A DNA stretch of 64,000 bases from Natrinema sp. SYSU A 869 (GCF_019879105.1 NZ_CP082249.1:3348001-3412000), one strand, 5' to 3'; shown: positions 45,942 to 55,640, counted from the stretch's first letter. A program made the numbers and translations. Notes: a model not told the origin generated them from the sequence alone.

Positions 45942-46880
45942 ATGAGTTTCGATGAAATGGAATCTGTGAATACGATCTGGATGGACGGCGAGTTCGTCGA
46001 CTGGGACGACGCAGAGATCCACGTGCTCACACACGGCCTCCACTACGGGTCGGGCGTCTTCGAAGGGGCGCGCTGTTACGACACCGAAAACGGGCCAGCG
46101 CTCTTCCGCTGGGAGGAACACCTCGATCGTCTCTATCAGTCCGCGAAACCGTACGAGATGGACATCGAGTTCACGAAGGAGGAACTCACCGAGGCGACGA
46201 AAGAACTCATTAAGCGCCAGGAACTCCCCTCCTGTTACGTTCGGCCGATCGCCTACTACGGCTACAACTCACTCGGCGTCAGCCCCAAAGACTGTCCCAC
46301 CCGGACCGCCGTCGCCGTCTGGCCATGGGGTGCCTACCTTGGCGAGGACGCCCTCGAGAACGGCATCGACGTGATGATCTCCTCGTGGCGGAAACACGCC
46401 TCGAGCCAGATTCCGACCAACGCCAAGACCACTGGCCTCTACGTCAACAGCATGCTCGCAGGCGAGGAGGCTCGCCGGAACGGCTACGCGGAAGCGATCG
46501 TCCTCAACAAGGAGGGCAACGTCGCCGAAGGCCCCGGCGAGAACATCTTCCTCGTTCGCGACGACGAGGTTTACACGCCCGGCCTGTCGGAGTCGATCCT
46601 TGACGGCATTACTCGCGACTCCGTGATCCGGATCGCGGAGGAACTGGGCTACACCGTCCACGACAACGTCTCCATCTCGCGCGGCGAACTCAACACCGCC
46701 GACGAGCTGTTCTTCACCGGCTCCGCCGCCGAAGTCACGCCCATCCGAAAGGTCGACAACGTCGTCATCGGGAACGGCTCTCGCGGCCCCGTCACCGAGG
46801 AAATCCAGCAGCAGTTCTTCGACATCGTCGAACAGGCCCCCGAGGAGTACGACGAGTGGTTCGAATACGTCGACGTGTAA
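45942..46880 (+). CDS. ilvE: Branched-chain amino acid aminotransferase
   Basis: A 312-residue fold-type IV PLP enzyme that transfers the amino group in the last step of Val, Leu and Ile synthesis. GLHYGSGVFEGARCYDTENG (near residue 35), SCYVRPIAYYG, NAKTTGLYVNSMLA with the PLP Lys nearby, and the signature EAIVLNKEGNVAEGPGENIF are all present. ADELFFTGSAAEVTPI is the C-terminal motif. Start: ATG at 45942 (MSFDEMESVNTIWMDGEFV); an upstream ATG would add basic residues unlike the family. It is read away from the integrase module. Confidence 0.95.
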   Translation: MSFDEMESVNTIWMDGEFVDWDDAEIHVLTHGLHYGSGVFEGARCYDTENGPALFRWEEHLDRLYQSAKPYEMDIEFTKEELTEATKELIKRQELPSCYVRPIAYYGYNSLGVSPKDCPTRTAVAVWPWGAYLGEDALENGIDVMISSWRKHASSQIPTNAKTTGLYVNSMLAGEEARRNGYAEAIVLNKEGNVAEGPGENIFLVRDDEVYTPGLSESILDGITRDSVIRIAEELGYTVHDNVSISRGELNTADELFFTGSAAEVTPIRKVDNVVIGNGSRGPVTEEIQQQFFDIVEQAPEEYDEWFEYVDV

Positions 46881-47013
46881 GGGCTATTCTTCGGTAAAAC
46901 GAGCCTGATCGGTCTCGAAATTCTATTTGACTCTCTCTTGCCTGCTGTTCTTCGAGAAAGTACTTGTCGTGTCTAGGAGCGCGCCTCGAGCATCGCGAGA
47001 GAGCAAAATTTCG

Positions 47014-47730
47014 TTAGTCGTCGTCAGCCTGGTTCGTCTGCTCGGCTCCGTCCCTACCGTCGGTTCTGGCTTCGTCGACCACGTCGATCGAGATGCCGGC
47101 ATCCATGCCGCGGTGGTTAGCGTCGCCGAAACCGGCGCTCAACACGCGTGTCAGCGCGTCCTCGACGTCCTCGTCGAGTTCGGTGATCCGGTCGGGTTCG
47201 ACCTCGATGACGTAGCCGGTCGTGATGTTCGGCGAGGTCGGCAAGAAGAGCACCTCGCGGCCGTCGTCGGCCACCTTGCCCGTCTTGAACGCCGTCATTC
47301 GGAGCCCTTCCCAGGTCTCGAGTTTGACGGGTTTCTGGAGCGATTCCTGTTCGCCGAAGGCCGTCTCGGCGGCCATCTTCGAGGCATTGTAAACGACGCG
47401 AATCACGGGCACGCGGTTCGCGATGTTGTCGACGAGACGTTCGACGAGTCCCCCGACGGTCGTTCGCATGAGATAGCCTACAGAGAACGTCAGAATGATG
47501 AAGACGGTCAGGGCGACGATCACACGGAGGAACTGCGCGACCTGCTCGCGGGTTTGGACCGCCTGTTCGCCGTCGCCGGGGATGAACGCCTTGAGCGCGT
47601 TTGGATCGAGAATGAGTCCAGGCGTCAGGCCGGCGACGAGGCCGTAGAGCCAATAGATCGCGTAGAGCGTAATGAGGATCGGGACCAGAACGATCAGTCC
47701 GCTCGCGAAATCCCGTTTCCACGAAGCCAT
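47014..47730 (-). CDS. DUF502 family membrane protein
   Basis: A 238-residue membrane protein of the DUF502 family. It has two helices near the N-terminus (SGLIVLVPILITLYAIYWLYG; FLRVIVALTVFIILTFSVGYL), then a soluble part with RVPVIRVVYNASKMAAET and PTSPNITTGYVIEVEP, which are the family's recognisable stretches. The role is unknown; plant relatives are linked to stress responses. A charged tail rich in Asp and Gln closes the protein. Monocistronic as far as spacing shows. Confidence 0.85.
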   Translation of the reverse strand: MASWKRDFASGLIVLVPILITLYAIYWLYGLVAGLTPGLILDPNALKAFIPGDGEQAVQTREQVAQFLRVIVALTVFIILTFSVGYLMRTTVGGLVERLVDNIANRVPVIRVVYNASKMAAETAFGEQESLQKPVKLETWEGLRMTAFKTGKVADDGREVLFLPTSPNITTGYVIEVEPDRITELDEDVEDALTRVLSAGFGDANHRGMDAGISIDVVDEARTDGRDGAEQTNQADDD

Positions 47731-47943
47731 GTGCCGAAACTCACACTACTGGCTAATGAGCGCTTCCCTTTGTCGTATCCGGCCCCCGAACTCGAGTATT
47801 CGGGGACGGCTGTCGGGTGACACCGTCTCGAGTGGGTCATCGAACGGGACGGCCGTCGGTGAACGTCGTTCCGTTCGGAACCAGTCGAGTACGACGCTAC
47901 CGGTGGACCAAATTTCAAGCCCGTTCGCTGCGCACCGAGACGT

Positions 47944-49317
47944 ATGAGCCTCGAACAGGACCAGCCGGACGAAACGGCTGATCCCCTGGACCCGTTTCGA
48001 CAGTTCCTCGCGCTCGAGCGGGACGTGCTCGTCCTCTCAGCGGCGATGTTCGCGTTCAGTCTCGGCTTTCAGATGACGAATCGATACATGGCCGAGTACA
48101 TGTCAGCGCTGGGCGCGTCGGCGGTCGTCATCGGCCTGTTCGGGTCCTTTGGGAATGTTATCAGCGCCGTCTATCCCTATCCCGGCGGGGCGATCTCGGA
48201 CCGGATTGGGTCGCGATACGCTCTGACCGCGTTCGGCCTCTGCTCGACGGTCGGCTTCGCTATCTGGCTGGTCGCGCCCGCGTTCGCAGACGTTTCGATC
48301 GGTCCGGTATCGCTGGCAATCGTCGTGATCTTTCTCGGATTGCTCCTCTCACAGGCCTGGAAATCCTTCGGGCTCGGAGCCACCTTCGCCATCGTCAAAC
48401 AGGCGGTGTCGCCCTCGCAACTGGCTGCCGGCTTCGCGAGCACCGAGACGTTCCGCCGGACGGCATTTCTCGTTGGCCCCCTGTTCGCCGCGGCGCTGTT
48501 CTATCCGTTCGGCTCGAGCGACGGCGAAATCGTCACCGCGTTTCAGCTCATCCTGCTCGTCGCGGTCGTCTTCGGCGCGCTCGGAACGGTCGTCCAGCAC
48601 GTCCTCTATCGGCCCGAGGACGACGTCGGCAAGGCGTTCGAAGGCGTCTCGCAGTTGCTCGCGGATCTCCGGTCGATGCCGGATGAACTCCGGCCCCTGC
48701 TGGTTGGCGATACGTTCGTTCGCTTCGCCAACGGCATGGTCTACGTCTTCTTCGTCATCGTCGTGACTCGCTTTCTCGAGGTGGGGCTCACCCTGTCTCT
48801 GCCGGCGGTCGGCACCGTCTCCCTCTCGCCGCAGTCGTACTTCGGGATCTTACTTGGAATCGAGATGCTCGTCGCCCTCCTGACGATGTTGCCCGTCGCC
48901 AAGGCCGCCGAACGGGTCGGCCTCAAGCCGGTCGTCACGCTCGGCTTCGCCGTCTATGCGATCTTCCCGATCATGTTGATCAACGCGCCCGCCGATGCGA
49001 CCGTCCTTGCGGGACTCTTTGCCTTCTCCGGACTGCGATTTGCTGGCCTGCCGGCGCACAAAGCACTGATCGTCGGCCCAGCAGAGACCGGCGCTGGCGG
49101 CCGGGTGACGGGGGCGTACTACCTCCTGCGGAACCTGATCGTCATTCCGAGCGCCGCGCTCGGTGGATTGCTGTGGAGCGGTGTCTCGAACCCCGTGACC
49201 GGTGGCGAACTGTTCATTGGCGATCCGACGGTTGCCTTCGGTATCGCGACCGCCATCGGGCTGATCGGCACTGCCTACTTCCTATTGTTCGGGAAGGAGT
49301 TCGAGGCGTATCAATAG
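47944..49317 (+). CDS. Major facilitator superfamily transporter
   Basis: A 457-residue transporter with about 12 membrane helices. The loop between helices 2 and 3 reads AVYPYPGGAISDRIGSRYALT, the family's GxxSDRxGRR-type motif. A hydrophilic middle loop (YRPEDDVGKAFEGVSQLLADL) separates the two halves. The substrate cannot be told from sequence. It converges with the SpoIIM-like gene. No regulator gene is adjacent. Confidence 0.85.
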   Translation: MSLEQDQPDETADPLDPFRQFLALERDVLVLSAAMFAFSLGFQMTNRYMAEYMSALGASAVVIGLFGSFGNVISAVYPYPGGAISDRIGSRYALTAFGLCSTVGFAIWLVAPAFADVSIGPVSLAIVVIFLGLLLSQAWKSFGLGATFAIVKQAVSPSQLAAGFASTETFRRTAFLVGPLFAAALFYPFGSSDGEIVTAFQLILLVAVVFGALGTVVQHVLYRPEDDVGKAFEGVSQLLADLRSMPDELRPLLVGDTFVRFANGMVYVFFVIVVTRFLEVGLTLSLPAVGTVSLSPQSYFGILLGIEMLVALLTMLPVAKAAERVGLKPVVTLGFAVYAIFPIMLINAPADATVLAGLFAFSGLRFAGLPAHKALIVGPAETGAGGRVTGAYYLLRNLIVIPSAALGGLLWSGVSNPVTGGELFIGDPTVAFGIATAIGLIGTAYFLLFGKEFEAYQ

Positions 49318-49343
49318 TCGCTCGCGATGCAGTCGTGTGGCGG

Positions 49344-50873
49344 TCAGAGGAACAGCCGATAATAGTACGGACTCACGAATCCCTCGATGACCGCCGCGAT
49401 CGCCAGCAGAATACCGAGGCCGACGAGCACCCAGAACGCCCGCTCGAGCGCGTCCGCGAGGGCCGTCCGTCCGACGTGACCCCGCCACGTCCGCCAGGCG
49501 GTGACACCGATGGAAATTCCGAGCGCGCTGGCGACGAGGATCGCCGGAATCTCGATGATTCCGTGGGGGACGACGAAGGCGGCGAGCTCCAGCGGATCGA
49601 CCTCGAGACGAGCAATGATCCCCAGGGCGACGCCGTTGAACAGCAACGAGACGATCGCCGGGATCGCGAGGGCGACGCCGGCATAGGCTGTCGTGAGCGC
49701 GACCAGCCAGTTGTTGCCGAACAGTTCGACTGCCATCGCCGGCGGGAGCCAGCCCCCGAGTCGGGCCGCGATCGACGTCTCGAACGACCCAACGAAGGAG
49801 CCAGCGGCCGCCCAACCGATCCAGAACCCGAGGATGCCGAGGACGACGACAAGAACGTGTGTTCCCGGTGTCGTCCGAACGAACGACGTCATTTCGGTCC
49901 AGCCGCGGCGGAGTCCGGCCCAGAGTTGGCCGCGAAGCGAACGCGCTGGCGAGTCCGGCGGTGTCAGTCGCCCCCGATAGTCACAGTAGACGGCCGTTTT
50001 CAACAGATCAAGTGCCGGAAGAAGGACCAACACGGAGAGCAGTGACCCAAGCGCGACGATGTCGACGAGTGAGAGCAGACCAGTGACTGTTGTCAGACCG
50101 GCAATCGCCAGGAACGCCACGACGTAGTAGAAGATCGCCTCCACCGGCTGTGCGCGGATGAATCCGCCGGCACTTCGAACTGATCCAAAGACGCCCGCAT
50201 CGTCGATGACGATCGCGACCGGTGCGAACGCGAACAGCGCCCGAACGACGACGAGGATGACGACCGCTACGAGACCCGCAAGCAGGGCGACCAAAACGGA
50301 CCCCAGCGTCGACCCGGTCGCGATCGAAACCGCGCCGGCGAACAGTGCGGCCCCGATACCGGCGGTAACGAGCACGATACTCCAACAGAGGAACTCGAGC
50401 ACGAAGAGCCCGAAAAACCGCAACCAGTAGCGGCGGGCTCCCACGAGTCCGGCCACGAGCCCGCGGTCGTTTCGCAATCGGCCGTAACAGGCCGCGAGTT
50501 GTCCTGCGGAGACGGCGGCCGACAGCAGGACAAATAACACGATGCTTCCGACGACCGTCACCGCAGCGAGGGCAAGGAGCGGCGGTGTCAGTATCTGATC
50601 GAGGATCGGCTCGAGGCCGCTGGCCCACGCGTCGAACTCCTCGGGATCGGTGGTCGGATCAGTCGGCGGGGGATCCAGTTCGGCCAGTTGGGTTCGAATC
50701 GTGTCCAGCCGACCGGTCGTCGCGAGATAGAGGTAGGCGACGCCGATCGCAGTAAACGGGACGACGCGAACGATCGCAGTGATCGCGACGCCGAGGACGT
50801 ACATCGGCAGGAGGTCGCCCGGGCGGCGGCGAAAGACGGCGACGACGGCGGCGACGAAATCGGAGAGAGCCAT
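49344..50873 (-). CDS. SpoIIM-like membrane protein, fused to an N-terminal multi-helix domain
   Basis: A 509-residue membrane protein. The last 190 residues form a stage II sporulation protein M-like (DUF95) domain, seen from LGGWLPPAMAVELFGNNWLV, LFNGVALGIIARLEV and VVPHGIIEIPAILVASALG. The first 300 residues have about six more helices, Gly/Val/Ala-rich, typical of a haloarchaeal domain found beside SpoIIM domains. Archaea do not sporulate; a role in membrane remodelling or envelope biology is only a guess. It is divergent from the rhodanese-MBL gene. Confidence 0.75.
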   Translation of the reverse strand: MALSDFVAAVVAVFRRRPGDLLPMYVLGVAITAIVRVVPFTAIGVAYLYLATTGRLDTIRTQLAELDPPPTDPTTDPEEFDAWASGLEPILDQILTPPLLALAAVTVVGSIVLFVLLSAAVSAGQLAACYGRLRNDRGLVAGLVGARRYWLRFFGLFVLEFLCWSIVLVTAGIGAALFAGAVSIATGSTLGSVLVALLAGLVAVVILVVVRALFAFAPVAIVIDDAGVFGSVRSAGGFIRAQPVEAIFYYVVAFLAIAGLTTVTGLLSLVDIVALGSLLSVLVLLPALDLLKTAVYCDYRGRLTPPDSPARSLRGQLWAGLRRGWTEMTSFVRTTPGTHVLVVVLGILGFWIGWAAAGSFVGSFETSIAARLGGWLPPAMAVELFGNNWLVALTTAYAGVALAIPAIVSLLFNGVALGIIARLEVDPLELAAFVVPHGIIEIPAILVASALGISIGVTAWRTWRGHVGRTALADALERAFWVLVGLGILLAIAAVIEGFVSPYYYRLFL

Positions 50874-50968
50874 ACCGAACCCTTCGTGCCCATATCAGTT
50901 AAATGAACGCTCTGATCTCGCGCACCGTTCGCTCGAGACTTACGTGGATCGAAGGTGTACGGACGCAC

Positions 50969-52162
50969 ATGGTCACCACACTCTCCGCCGATCGGCTCGC
51001 GGAACTGCAGGACGAAGACGCGGAGTTCGTCATCCTCGATACCCGCCCCGCCGACAGCTACGACGCCTGGCACATCCCGGAGGCGGTCAATTTCCCCTTC
51101 GACCCGGAAGCAGAACTCGACGGTCGCCTCGAGGAACTCCGAGACGTCGTTGGCGACACCGAGCGCGTGATCACCGTCTGTGCGAAAGGGCTCTCGTCGG
51201 GAAACCTCGCGACGCGCCTCGAGTCGGCGACCGACGAGTACGACGTGGCGACCGTCGACGGCGGGATGAAGGGCTGGAGCGGCGTCTACGACCACGTTTC
51301 GGTCGACGTCGGGGGCGACCTGACGATCGTTCAACTCCAGCGTCGTGCGAAGGGGTGTCTGGGCTACGTCGTCGGCTGTGGGGCCACGGGCGAGGCCGTT
51401 ATCGTCGATCCGACGGGAGATATCGATGAGTACGCGGTCGCGGCCGAGGAGGCTGGGCTTACGATCACGGGCGTGATCGATACCCACGTCCACGCCGATC
51501 ACATCTCCGGCAGCCGTGACCTCGCCGATGATCTCGAGGTACCGTACTACCTCGGGGAGCGCGCAAGCGAACGCGACGTCGAGTACGAGTATACGCCGCT
51601 CGAGCGCAACGAGGTGCTCGAGGTCGGTGAGCGCGAGATCAAGGCACTGTGTGCTCCGGGCCACACAAGCGAGATGATCAATCTGCTGGTGGATGACCGG
51701 GCGCTGTTGACCGCCGACACGGTACACGTCGATTCGACGGGGCGGACAGAACTCGAGTTCGGGGAGAGCGAGGCACGTAGTGCCTCGGAAGACGCGAGCG
51801 GTGAAACCGCGAGCCACGACGAGGGCGAGAGGGGTGCGAGAATGCTCTACGAGACGCTCCACCGGACGATTCTGGCTGAGCCGGAGAGCCTCGTCGTGCT
51901 GCCTGGTCACGTAACGGTCACCGCCGACGGCGAGTTCGAACACGGCGCGCCCGGCGAGCCGATCCGGACGACCGTCCGCGACGCGCGGCGGGAGATCGAC
52001 CTGCTCGGACTCGCGGAAGACGAGTTCGTCGAACGCATGGCCGACGCCGGCGAGAAGCCGTCGAACTACGAAGAGATCATCGAGTACAATCGCGGCGTGC
52101 GGGAGCTACCGCCAGAGGAACGGGTCGAACTCGAGCTCGGGCCGAACAACTGTTCGGCGTGA
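50969..52162 (+). CDS. Rhodanese domain fused to MBL-fold hydrolase (persulfide dioxygenase-like)
   Basis: A 397-residue fusion. Residues 1-105 form a rhodanese domain with the active Cys in ITVCAKGLSSGN. From about 125 on comes a metallo-beta-lactamase-fold hydrolase with IDTHVHADHISG (HxHxDH), CAPGHTSEMINLL and VVLPGHVTV. Usual persulfide dioxygenase fusions have the MBL part first; here the rhodanese leads. It may oxidise or shuttle sulfane sulfur. The ATG at 50969 is preferred over an upstream one because the rhodanese fold begins directly after it. A charged insert of about 35 residues near 265 is probably a loop. Confidence 0.85.
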   Translation: MVTTLSADRLAELQDEDAEFVILDTRPADSYDAWHIPEAVNFPFDPEAELDGRLEELRDVVGDTERVITVCAKGLSSGNLATRLESATDEYDVATVDGGMKGWSGVYDHVSVDVGGDLTIVQLQRRAKGCLGYVVGCGATGEAVIVDPTGDIDEYAVAAEEAGLTITGVIDTHVHADHISGSRDLADDLEVPYYLGERASERDVEYEYTPLERNEVLEVGEREIKALCAPGHTSEMINLLVDDRALLTADTVHVDSTGRTELEFGESEARSASEDASGETASHDEGERGARMLYETLHRTILAEPESLVVLPGHVTVTADGEFEHGAPGEPIRTTVRDARREIDLLGLAEDEFVERMADAGEKPSNYEEIIEYNRGVRELPPEERVELELGPNNCSA

Positions 52163-52163
52163 G

Positions 52164-52496
52164 TTACCGCGAATACGTCTCGAGGCGGACGACTTGCCCG
52201 TCCTCGATCTCGAAGAAGTCCGCGAATTCGAAGAGAACGGTGGCCTCCTCGATCACGCGGCCACGGACGGCGACGTGACCGCCCTCGGCGATCACTGACT
52301 CGAGTTCGTGGCTGGTGTCCAGGTTCGGCCGCTCGTCGCGCATGAACCCGACGAACGCGTTCCGGTCTTCGAACGTTCGATCCGGGCGGTTCTGGACGAA
52401 CTCAGGAGAGAGGACCGTCTCGAGTGCGTCGTAGTCGTGGTCGTCGATCGCGTCGTAGTATCGCCGGACGAGAGCGGCCGCATCCATACCCGACAT
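52164..52496 (-). CDS. SnoaL-like / NTF2-fold protein
   Basis: A 110-residue protein with a single NTF2-like (SnoaL) fold: MSGMDAAALVRRYYDAIDDHD starts the first helix, then LSPEFVQNRP, DRNAFVGFMRDERPNLD, and strands such as HVAVRGRVIEEATVLFEFADF. Members are small enzymes, isomerases or binding proteins; the function here is unknown. The frame stays open far upstream, but that part is low-complexity and basic, so the ATG at 52496 is chosen. It converges with the fusion gene, with only one base between stops. Confidence 0.8.
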   Translation of the reverse strand: MSGMDAAALVRRYYDAIDDHDYDALETVLSPEFVQNRPDRTFEDRNAFVGFMRDERPNLDTSHELESVIAEGGHVAVRGRVIEEATVLFEFADFFEIEDGQVVRLETYSR

Positions 52497-52649
52497 TTCG
52501 TCGCGACCGACAAAAGCGTGGGACTCTCCCGACGCGGTCGTTGCTCGAGACGCGCGAGCGCGGAGCGCTGCCGTTCGCCCCTTCGAAGCAACGATTAAAT
52601 ACATGTGAGTGGGATAACCAGTCCCGACGGGATATCGGTCGGGAGAGCA

Positions 52650-52928
52650 ATGCTCGACGGACTCGCAAGTGGGATTCACTGGGATCAGATCGGAATCAGC
52701 ATCTTCGTGTCGGCCGTCCTCATCCGTGACGTCCGCGAGCGCCGCGACTCGTGGGCGGCGGCGCGCTCGACCATCGACGGGCTGATCGGCTGTGCGTTCC
52801 TCGCTGCCAACGGTGTGCTCCAGCCGGCCGGGCTCGTCCTGCTTGGTCCCGCCACGCTGCTCTTCAGCAGCAGCCTCGCGATGCACTTGTTGACGCGGGG
52901 GTGGCGGTCCGACGGTAGTCCCGGCTGA
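52650..52928 (+). CDS. Small membrane protein, 92 aa
   Basis: A 92-residue protein with two hydrophobic helices after an amphipathic start: IGISIFVSAVLIRDVRER and LIGCAFLAANGVLQPAGLVLL to LLFSSSLAMHLLT. The loop RERRDSWAAARSTID is charged. I recognise no family. The ATG at 52650 follows an open but less likely upstream extension. It lies before the Tsr3 gene on the same strand with a 90-base gap. Confidence 0.55.
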   Translation: MLDGLASGIHWDQIGISIFVSAVLIRDVRERRDSWAAARSTIDGLIGCAFLAANGVLQPAGLVLLGPATLLFSSSLAMHLLTRGWRSDGSPG

Positions 52929-53018
52929 CGAGTTTCGGAACCGGCGACTGGACGGCCCGCTCTGCCCCTCTGGACGCGGTTCCACATCCTTTTCTCTCGG
53001 CCGTTCCTATCGCCTCGT

Positions 53019-53528
53019 GTGGAGTGTCACGTCTACTACGAGGGCGACGACGACCCCGAGAAGTGCACCGCGCGTCGCCTCGAGAAGTTCGACAAGGCGA
53101 CCCTGTACCGGTCGATGGGGCAGGTGCCCTACGGGGTCGTGCTCAACCCCCACGCCGAGCAAGCGCTCTCGCCGGCCGATCTCGAGGAGGGACTGGGGAC
53201 ACTGGTCGCGCTCGACTGCTCTTGGGAGTCCGCCGAGGAAGCGTCGTTTCAGATGCGCGGGGTCCATCGGGCGCTCCCGTTTCTCGTCGCTGCGAACCCG
53301 ATCAACTATGGTCGCCCGTTCCGGCTGACCACCGTCGAGGCGCTCGCGGGTGCATGTTGCATTTTCGATGAGCAGGAGCGAGCCGAGGAACTGCTCGAGC
53401 CGTTCCGCTGGGGCGAGACCTTCCTGACGCTCAACGAGGAACCGCTCCGGCGGTACAGCGAGTGTGCGGACTCGAGCGAGGTCGTCGCGGTCCAGGAGGA
53501 CTATCTGGCCGACAAGGAAGACGAGTAA
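53019..53528 (+). CDS. tsr3: rRNA aminocarboxypropyltransferase (Tsr3, DUF367)
   Basis: A 169-residue protein of the Tsr3 family, which moves the aminocarboxypropyl group of SAM to N1-methylpseudouridine in the small-subunit rRNA. Family stretches: [47 protein letters not shown], and [20 protein letters not shown], the substrate-side core, followed by [16 protein letters not shown]. The start is a GTG; no ATG fits ahead of VYYEGDDDP. Archaeal Tsr3 is a stand-alone enzyme. Neighbours are unrelated. Confidence 0.9.
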   Translation: MECHVYYEGDDDPEKCTARRLEKFDKATLYRSMGQVPYGVVLNPHAEQALSPADLEEGLGTLVALDCSWESAEEASFQMRGVHRALPFLVAANPINYGRPFRLTTVEALAGACCIFDEQERAEELLEPFRWGETFLTLNEEPLRRYSECADSSEVVAVQEDYLADKEDE

Positions 53529-53546
53529 CGGGGAAGAACGGATCGT

Positions 53547-54476
53547 CTACCCGTCTGACACGGCGGTGCGGTGCGCGAGCCACGACTCGTAGCCGGCGTA
53601 GCCGAGCATGATGACAGCGAACAGGACGAGGAGCACGACGGGATAGACTGCACGTCCACCGTTCGTCGTCTCCGTCCGGATGACGAGGACGCCGAAGCCG
53701 ACCGCGATCACAAGGAACCCAGTTCCGATAGTTGCTAGAACGATTCGCATCGGCCGCGTCGTCCCCGGCGTTTTCGGCTCCGCGGTCGGGGTCGCTGCGA
53801 GCCCCCGTTCGAGGGCCTGATCGACCGTCTCGATGTGTCGGTCCGGGACCGGGACGAACAGCGTCGAGCCGTAAACCCGGCGGACCACGACGACCCGCCA
53901 GCTGGATAGCGGACCCAGTGGCAGTCGCCGAATGCTGATTACGTTCTCGAGGTTCACGATCAATTTGCCGCCGAACTGCGCGTCGTCGCCGAGCGTCAGC
54001 CGCCACTCATCGGGCTCGAGGTCGACCGCTGTCGCGAGCGGACTGACGAGAACGAGCGATAGTACGACGACAGCGAACAGCAGGGCCAGTAGTTCGGGCA
54101 CGATGGCTATCGAAGTCGCGATGATGATCGCGCCGACAACCGTCGCGATGGCCACGCCCCGTTTCGTGAGTTGGGATGTGACTGCGTACTGTGCGAACCA
54201 CTTCGATCCGTTAGACCCGTACCTCACGAGAGCCCACCAGTAGAGCAGCGACGCTGGCCCACCGACGAGCGCGAATACTAGGGCCACTGCCAGCGCCGAC
54301 CCGTCGAACACCCCGAGCGCGGCGAGCGTCACGCCGCTCAGCACTCCCAAGAGGCCCAGTCCGCCGCCGATCCCGTACGGTGCGTACGTCGCGATCCGAG
54401 AGAGCCAGCTGTTGTGCGGACCGAACGTCCATGCTATCGGATCGGTCGCCATCATCGGGCCGTACGCGTCGCCCAC
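53547..54476 (-). CDS. Hypothetical membrane protein
   Basis: A protein of about 309 residues with four to six hydrophobic helices in two groups. The first group includes GIGGGLGLLGVLSGVTLAALG and the adjacent ALAVALVFALVGG stretch, the last PVVLLVLFAVIMLGYAGYESW. A soluble middle part (LEPDEWRLTLGDDAQFGGKL, then WRVVVVRRVYGSTLFVPV) is strand-rich, like a PH-type domain. I do not recognise the family. The start is uncertain: in-frame ATGs at 54476, 54455 and 54452 all precede the first helix. It converges with Tsr3. Confidence 0.65.
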   Translation of the reverse strand: MGDAYGPMMATDPIAWTFGPHNSWLSRIATYAPYGIGGGLGLLGVLSGVTLAALGVFDGSALAVALVFALVGGPASLLYWWALVRYGSNGSKWFAQYAVTSQLTKRGVAIATVVGAIIIATSIAIVPELLALLFAVVVLSLVLVSPLATAVDLEPDEWRLTLGDDAQFGGKLIVNLENVISIRRLPLGPLSSWRVVVVRRVYGSTLFVPVPDRHIETVDQALERGLAATPTAEPKTPGTTRPMRIVLATIGTGFLVIAVGFGVLVIRTETTNGGRAVYPVVLLVLFAVIMLGYAGYESWLAHRTAVSDG

Positions 54477-54567
54477 TCCTAAGTGTTCGTTCTACAACGT
54501 ATCTCGTGAACACATCGCCCGGCAGCCGGACCATAGCGATTAAATGCACCACGGGCAAAGGCGGGGT

Positions 54568-54717
54568 ATGGCCAAATTCGACGCCGCAGAGAAACGGATG
54601 CTTGAGAAGATGATCTGTATGCGCTGTAACGCTCGCAACTCCAAGCGAGCCACCCGCTGCCGGAAGTGCGGATACAAAAATCTCCGTCCCAAGGCGAAGG
54701 AAGCGCGCGCCGCGTAA
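54568..54717 (+). CDS. rpl40e: Large ribosomal subunit protein eL40 (L40e)
   Basis: A 49-residue basic protein: [20 protein letters not shown] and onward, with a zinc-binding C-x2-C (CMRC) and C-x2-C (CRKC) pair and the ending [11 protein letters not shown]. This is the archaeal L40e, a small zinc-ribbon ribosomal protein. It is one of the few basic proteins in the window. Position of the ATG is unambiguous, and a GC-rich GGCGGGG precedes it. It stands alone. Confidence 0.97.
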   Translation: MAKFDAAEKRMLEKMICMRCNARNSKRATRCRKCGYKNLRPKAKEARAA

Positions 54718-54808
54718 TCGACTCAACGGATCGCGTCTCGATCCGTCTTCTTTCGGTTGCTACGTTGCAGTGATACCGCTGCCTGGCGGAGAGCGGGAGC
54801 CACGCTCG

Positions 54809-55420
54809 CTACTCGTCGGGGTACTTTGGCTCCCGTTTCTCGGCCCGCTCGAGCGCCGTCGTCACCACGTCGCGGACGTCGCCGTGGAAGACGCCGCCGT
54901 GACCCGCGTACATGTGCTCGATGCTCTCGGGCATGCGCTCGAGCAGGTCCTCGATGCTCTCGATGAGTCGCTCGCGAGACTGGCCGGCCATGTCGGTGCG
55001 GCCGAAGCTGCCGTAGTCGAAGGCCCCGTCATCGTGGACGACGACGTCGCCGGAGAACAGCGATGACTCCGAGACGAACGAAACGTGGTCATCGGCGTGA
55101 CCTGGCGTGTAGACGACGTCGAACTCCTCGTCACCGATCCGAACTGTGTCGCCGTCCTCGATTGCCTGGGTCCGCGTCGGGTGATCGGCGTAGGCATACA
55201 CCTCGGGATCGAAGGCGTCGCAGACGGCCTCGAGCTGGGCGACGTGATCGCCATGCTGGTGGGTCATGACGATGGCCTCGAGGTCGTCAGTGTGTTCGCG
55301 GATTTCCTCGACGACGCCGTCCATCGCACCGGCGTCGACCAGCGTCGTCCGGTCGCCGACGGCGAGGTAGGCGTTGCAGGTGAACGTCTCTGCGTCCTCG
55401 GTGACGTGGTGGACTTCCAT
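54809..55420 (-). CDS. MBL-fold metallo-hydrolase (glyoxalase II-like)
   Basis: A 203-residue metallo-beta-lactamase-fold hydrolase. VMTHQHGDHVAQLEA carries the HxHxDH metal motif, VVYTPGHADDHVSFVSES the second His, SLFSGDVVVHDDG the bridging Asp, and MYAGHGGVF the last His. A glyoxalase II or general thioesterase role is likely, but the substrate cannot be told. The ATG at 55420 (MEVHHVTEDAETFTCNAYL) is the natural start; the frame is open upstream without family likeness. Confidence 0.85.
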   Translation of the reverse strand: MEVHHVTEDAETFTCNAYLAVGDRTTLVDAGAMDGVVEEIREHTDDLEAIVMTHQHGDHVAQLEAVCDAFDPEVYAYADHPTRTQAIEDGDTVRIGDEEFDVVYTPGHADDHVSFVSESSLFSGDVVVHDDGAFDYGSFGRTDMAGQSRERLIESIEDLLERMPESIEHMYAGHGGVFHGDVRDVVTTALERAEKREPKYPDE

Positions 55421-55640
55421 ACGTGGCCACTCGATGGCCGACGGCAAAAACGGTGCTATCGGTAACGAGACGGCCATGGTTTTCGGCAGTATCGACCCGG
55501 TTCTCATCTGACGGATTTCTTCTATTCGATCGATGGACCATCCATACTGGGGACTCTATTGGGAATGTTGACTACCTGGGAAACTATAATAAACTGATAG
55601 CCATGGACTTTTTCAATCGGAACCCTGTAGGTAACATCGT

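Noticed and set aside
49173-50045. Plus-strand frame of 290 codons over the SpoIIM-like gene
   Set aside because: Rich in Arg, Glu and Gln with no family likeness; antisense to a clear membrane protein.
52497-52985. Upstream extension of the SnoaL-like gene to 273 codons
   Set aside because: Extension overlaps the plus-strand small membrane gene, is Arg/Pro-rich, and the fold starts at the ATG at 52496.
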